From Cristatella mucedo (taxonomy: Eukaryota; Bryozoa; Phylactolaemata; Cristatellidae), in assembly GCA_009760855.2 (NCBI GenBank), contig WPIO01000025.1, forward strand, positions 1,068,501 through 1,132,500: a stretch of 64,000 nucleotides of DNA, written 5' to 3'. The translations under genes were made by a program, and so were the position numbers. Under the pieces are notes generated by a model, which was given only the letters and a program-made list of their open reading frames with translations, had not been told where the DNA came from and searched no databases. Of the stretch, positions 62,801 through 64,000 are shown piece after piece (the stretch's first letter is position 1; every line of letters starts with the position of its first letter).

Positions 62801-63129
62801 AACCAGATTTGGAGTGCTTGCTATAACGGCTAAATGAATTCAAATCAAGCGGCTATAAGCCCCCACATTGAAAACTACTGTGCTGATAAGCCGACACAGA
62901 GGTTCTGCAGCACTGCCACTATAGACCGGTCACCCACCCCAGTATGGCATTGCTCTGCATTTCGGCTTGCGTCATATGATTAGACATTAAATTTCTTCTG
63001 TGGCAAATACAGAGCCCAAAGATCACCAGCTGTGGAAGTTAATTTGCATAAAGTTACATAAACTCGTAGAAAACTTGTAAACTTATAGAAATAATAACTT
63101 ACAAATGTATAACCTTAAAACTTATAGAG

Positions 63130-63441
<312 letters not shown>

Positions 63442-64000
63442 CAGAACTAATCAACCAGGGAAACAAAAGAAGTTGGTATCTCTCCACTAATGTCAAGTTA
63501 CTTCAATCTTGCTAATGCAGCTCACAATATTACCCAAGTAATGCGAGATACGGCATAATTATGGCTTAATTAAAACCAGAAGAGGATCGATCCCGACAGC
63601 ATATTCCACGGGTTGAGGGGGGGGGGTCATGGGTTACACTAGCAGCTAACTGCCGAACATGCCTTCATGTGGGTATAGTCGATGTATCTCAACCAGTAAG
63701 CATAGGAACTACTGCAAAATGATGGTAAATACTAAAGAAATGTTTTCGTTCATTATCTCATTGCGCAAAAGAACTTAATAGAGAACTGAACAAGGGAAAT
63801 CCAGATGTAGACCTATTCATTGATTAGCAGCCGGATAACTCCCGTGGCCGGTTTCGGTTCGAATTCCAATCTGTGTGGGAAATATTGCTCAGCTCACCCA
63901 TGGGTGTGCTACATGATAATAATGCTAGAAAAATCTCTAGTCGATCAAATCTGTAGTTCTATGCCTTTAAATATAGCCGACAACATTTGCGTTGGATTTG
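63442..64000. other. No gene recognised; possible SINE head
   Basis: A G10 run lies near 63,617. A B box-like GGTTTCGGTTCGAATTCCAA at about 63,850 could be a tRNA-derived SINE fragment, but no tail was seen. Confidence 0.35.

Overview
The window is animal nuclear DNA. It has spliced genes with GT-AG introns, two recognisable conserved metazoan genes, many decayed non-LTR retrotransposon (LINE) fragments of the L2/CR1 type, tRNA-derived SINEs, Tc1-like transposon relics and long dinucleotide microsatellites. I see nothing bacterial or organellar. LINE density and kilobase-scale introns fit an invertebrate with a repeat-rich genome, but I cannot name the phylum from sequence alone.

Left part (about 2.9-9.9 kb, + strand): the last ten coding exons of a WDR11 orthologue, 471 codons plus stop, with every splice phase consistent. 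The N-terminal WD-repeat part must lie before this window. A LINE 3' fragment sits in one intron. A 177-residue uncharacterised ORF on the minus strand (10.0-10.5 kb) faces the WDR11 3' end.

Middle (about 11.6-23.6 kb): mostly fragments of two LINE families in both orientations. Two small downstream exons of the next gene lie among them.

Centre (about 17.9-47.0 kb, minus strand): a large gene for a ubiquitin-specific protease of the USP36/USP42 group. I resolved fifteen coding exons from the start codon at 47,006 down to a C-terminal basic exon at 17,857. Eight introns up to the end of the catalytic domain have matching phases, except that the catalytic core's last exon and the next one meet at an unresolved junction. 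The terminal exon was not found. A 64-bp tandem duplication at 27.1-27.3 kb copies the 3' end of one exon together with its splice donor.

Right part (47-64 kb): a repeat-rich region with an inverted SINE pair, a two-copy dispersed repeat of unknown type, GC-rich stretches that may be promoters (50.4-50.8 and 58.1-58.4 kb), a long interrupted LINE facing another LINE head to head, and two exon-like segments near 62-63.4 kb that may belong to an unidentified + strand gene.

The most informative structural point is that the LINE 3' tail and the SINE 3' tail share a short hairpin (AGCGCC ... GGCGCT) with an AGTTCTCT loop segment. This fits SINEs that borrow the reverse transcriptase of this LINE. 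Several elements are nested in one another and give a relative insertion order. I found no CRISPR array, operon or other prokaryotic system.
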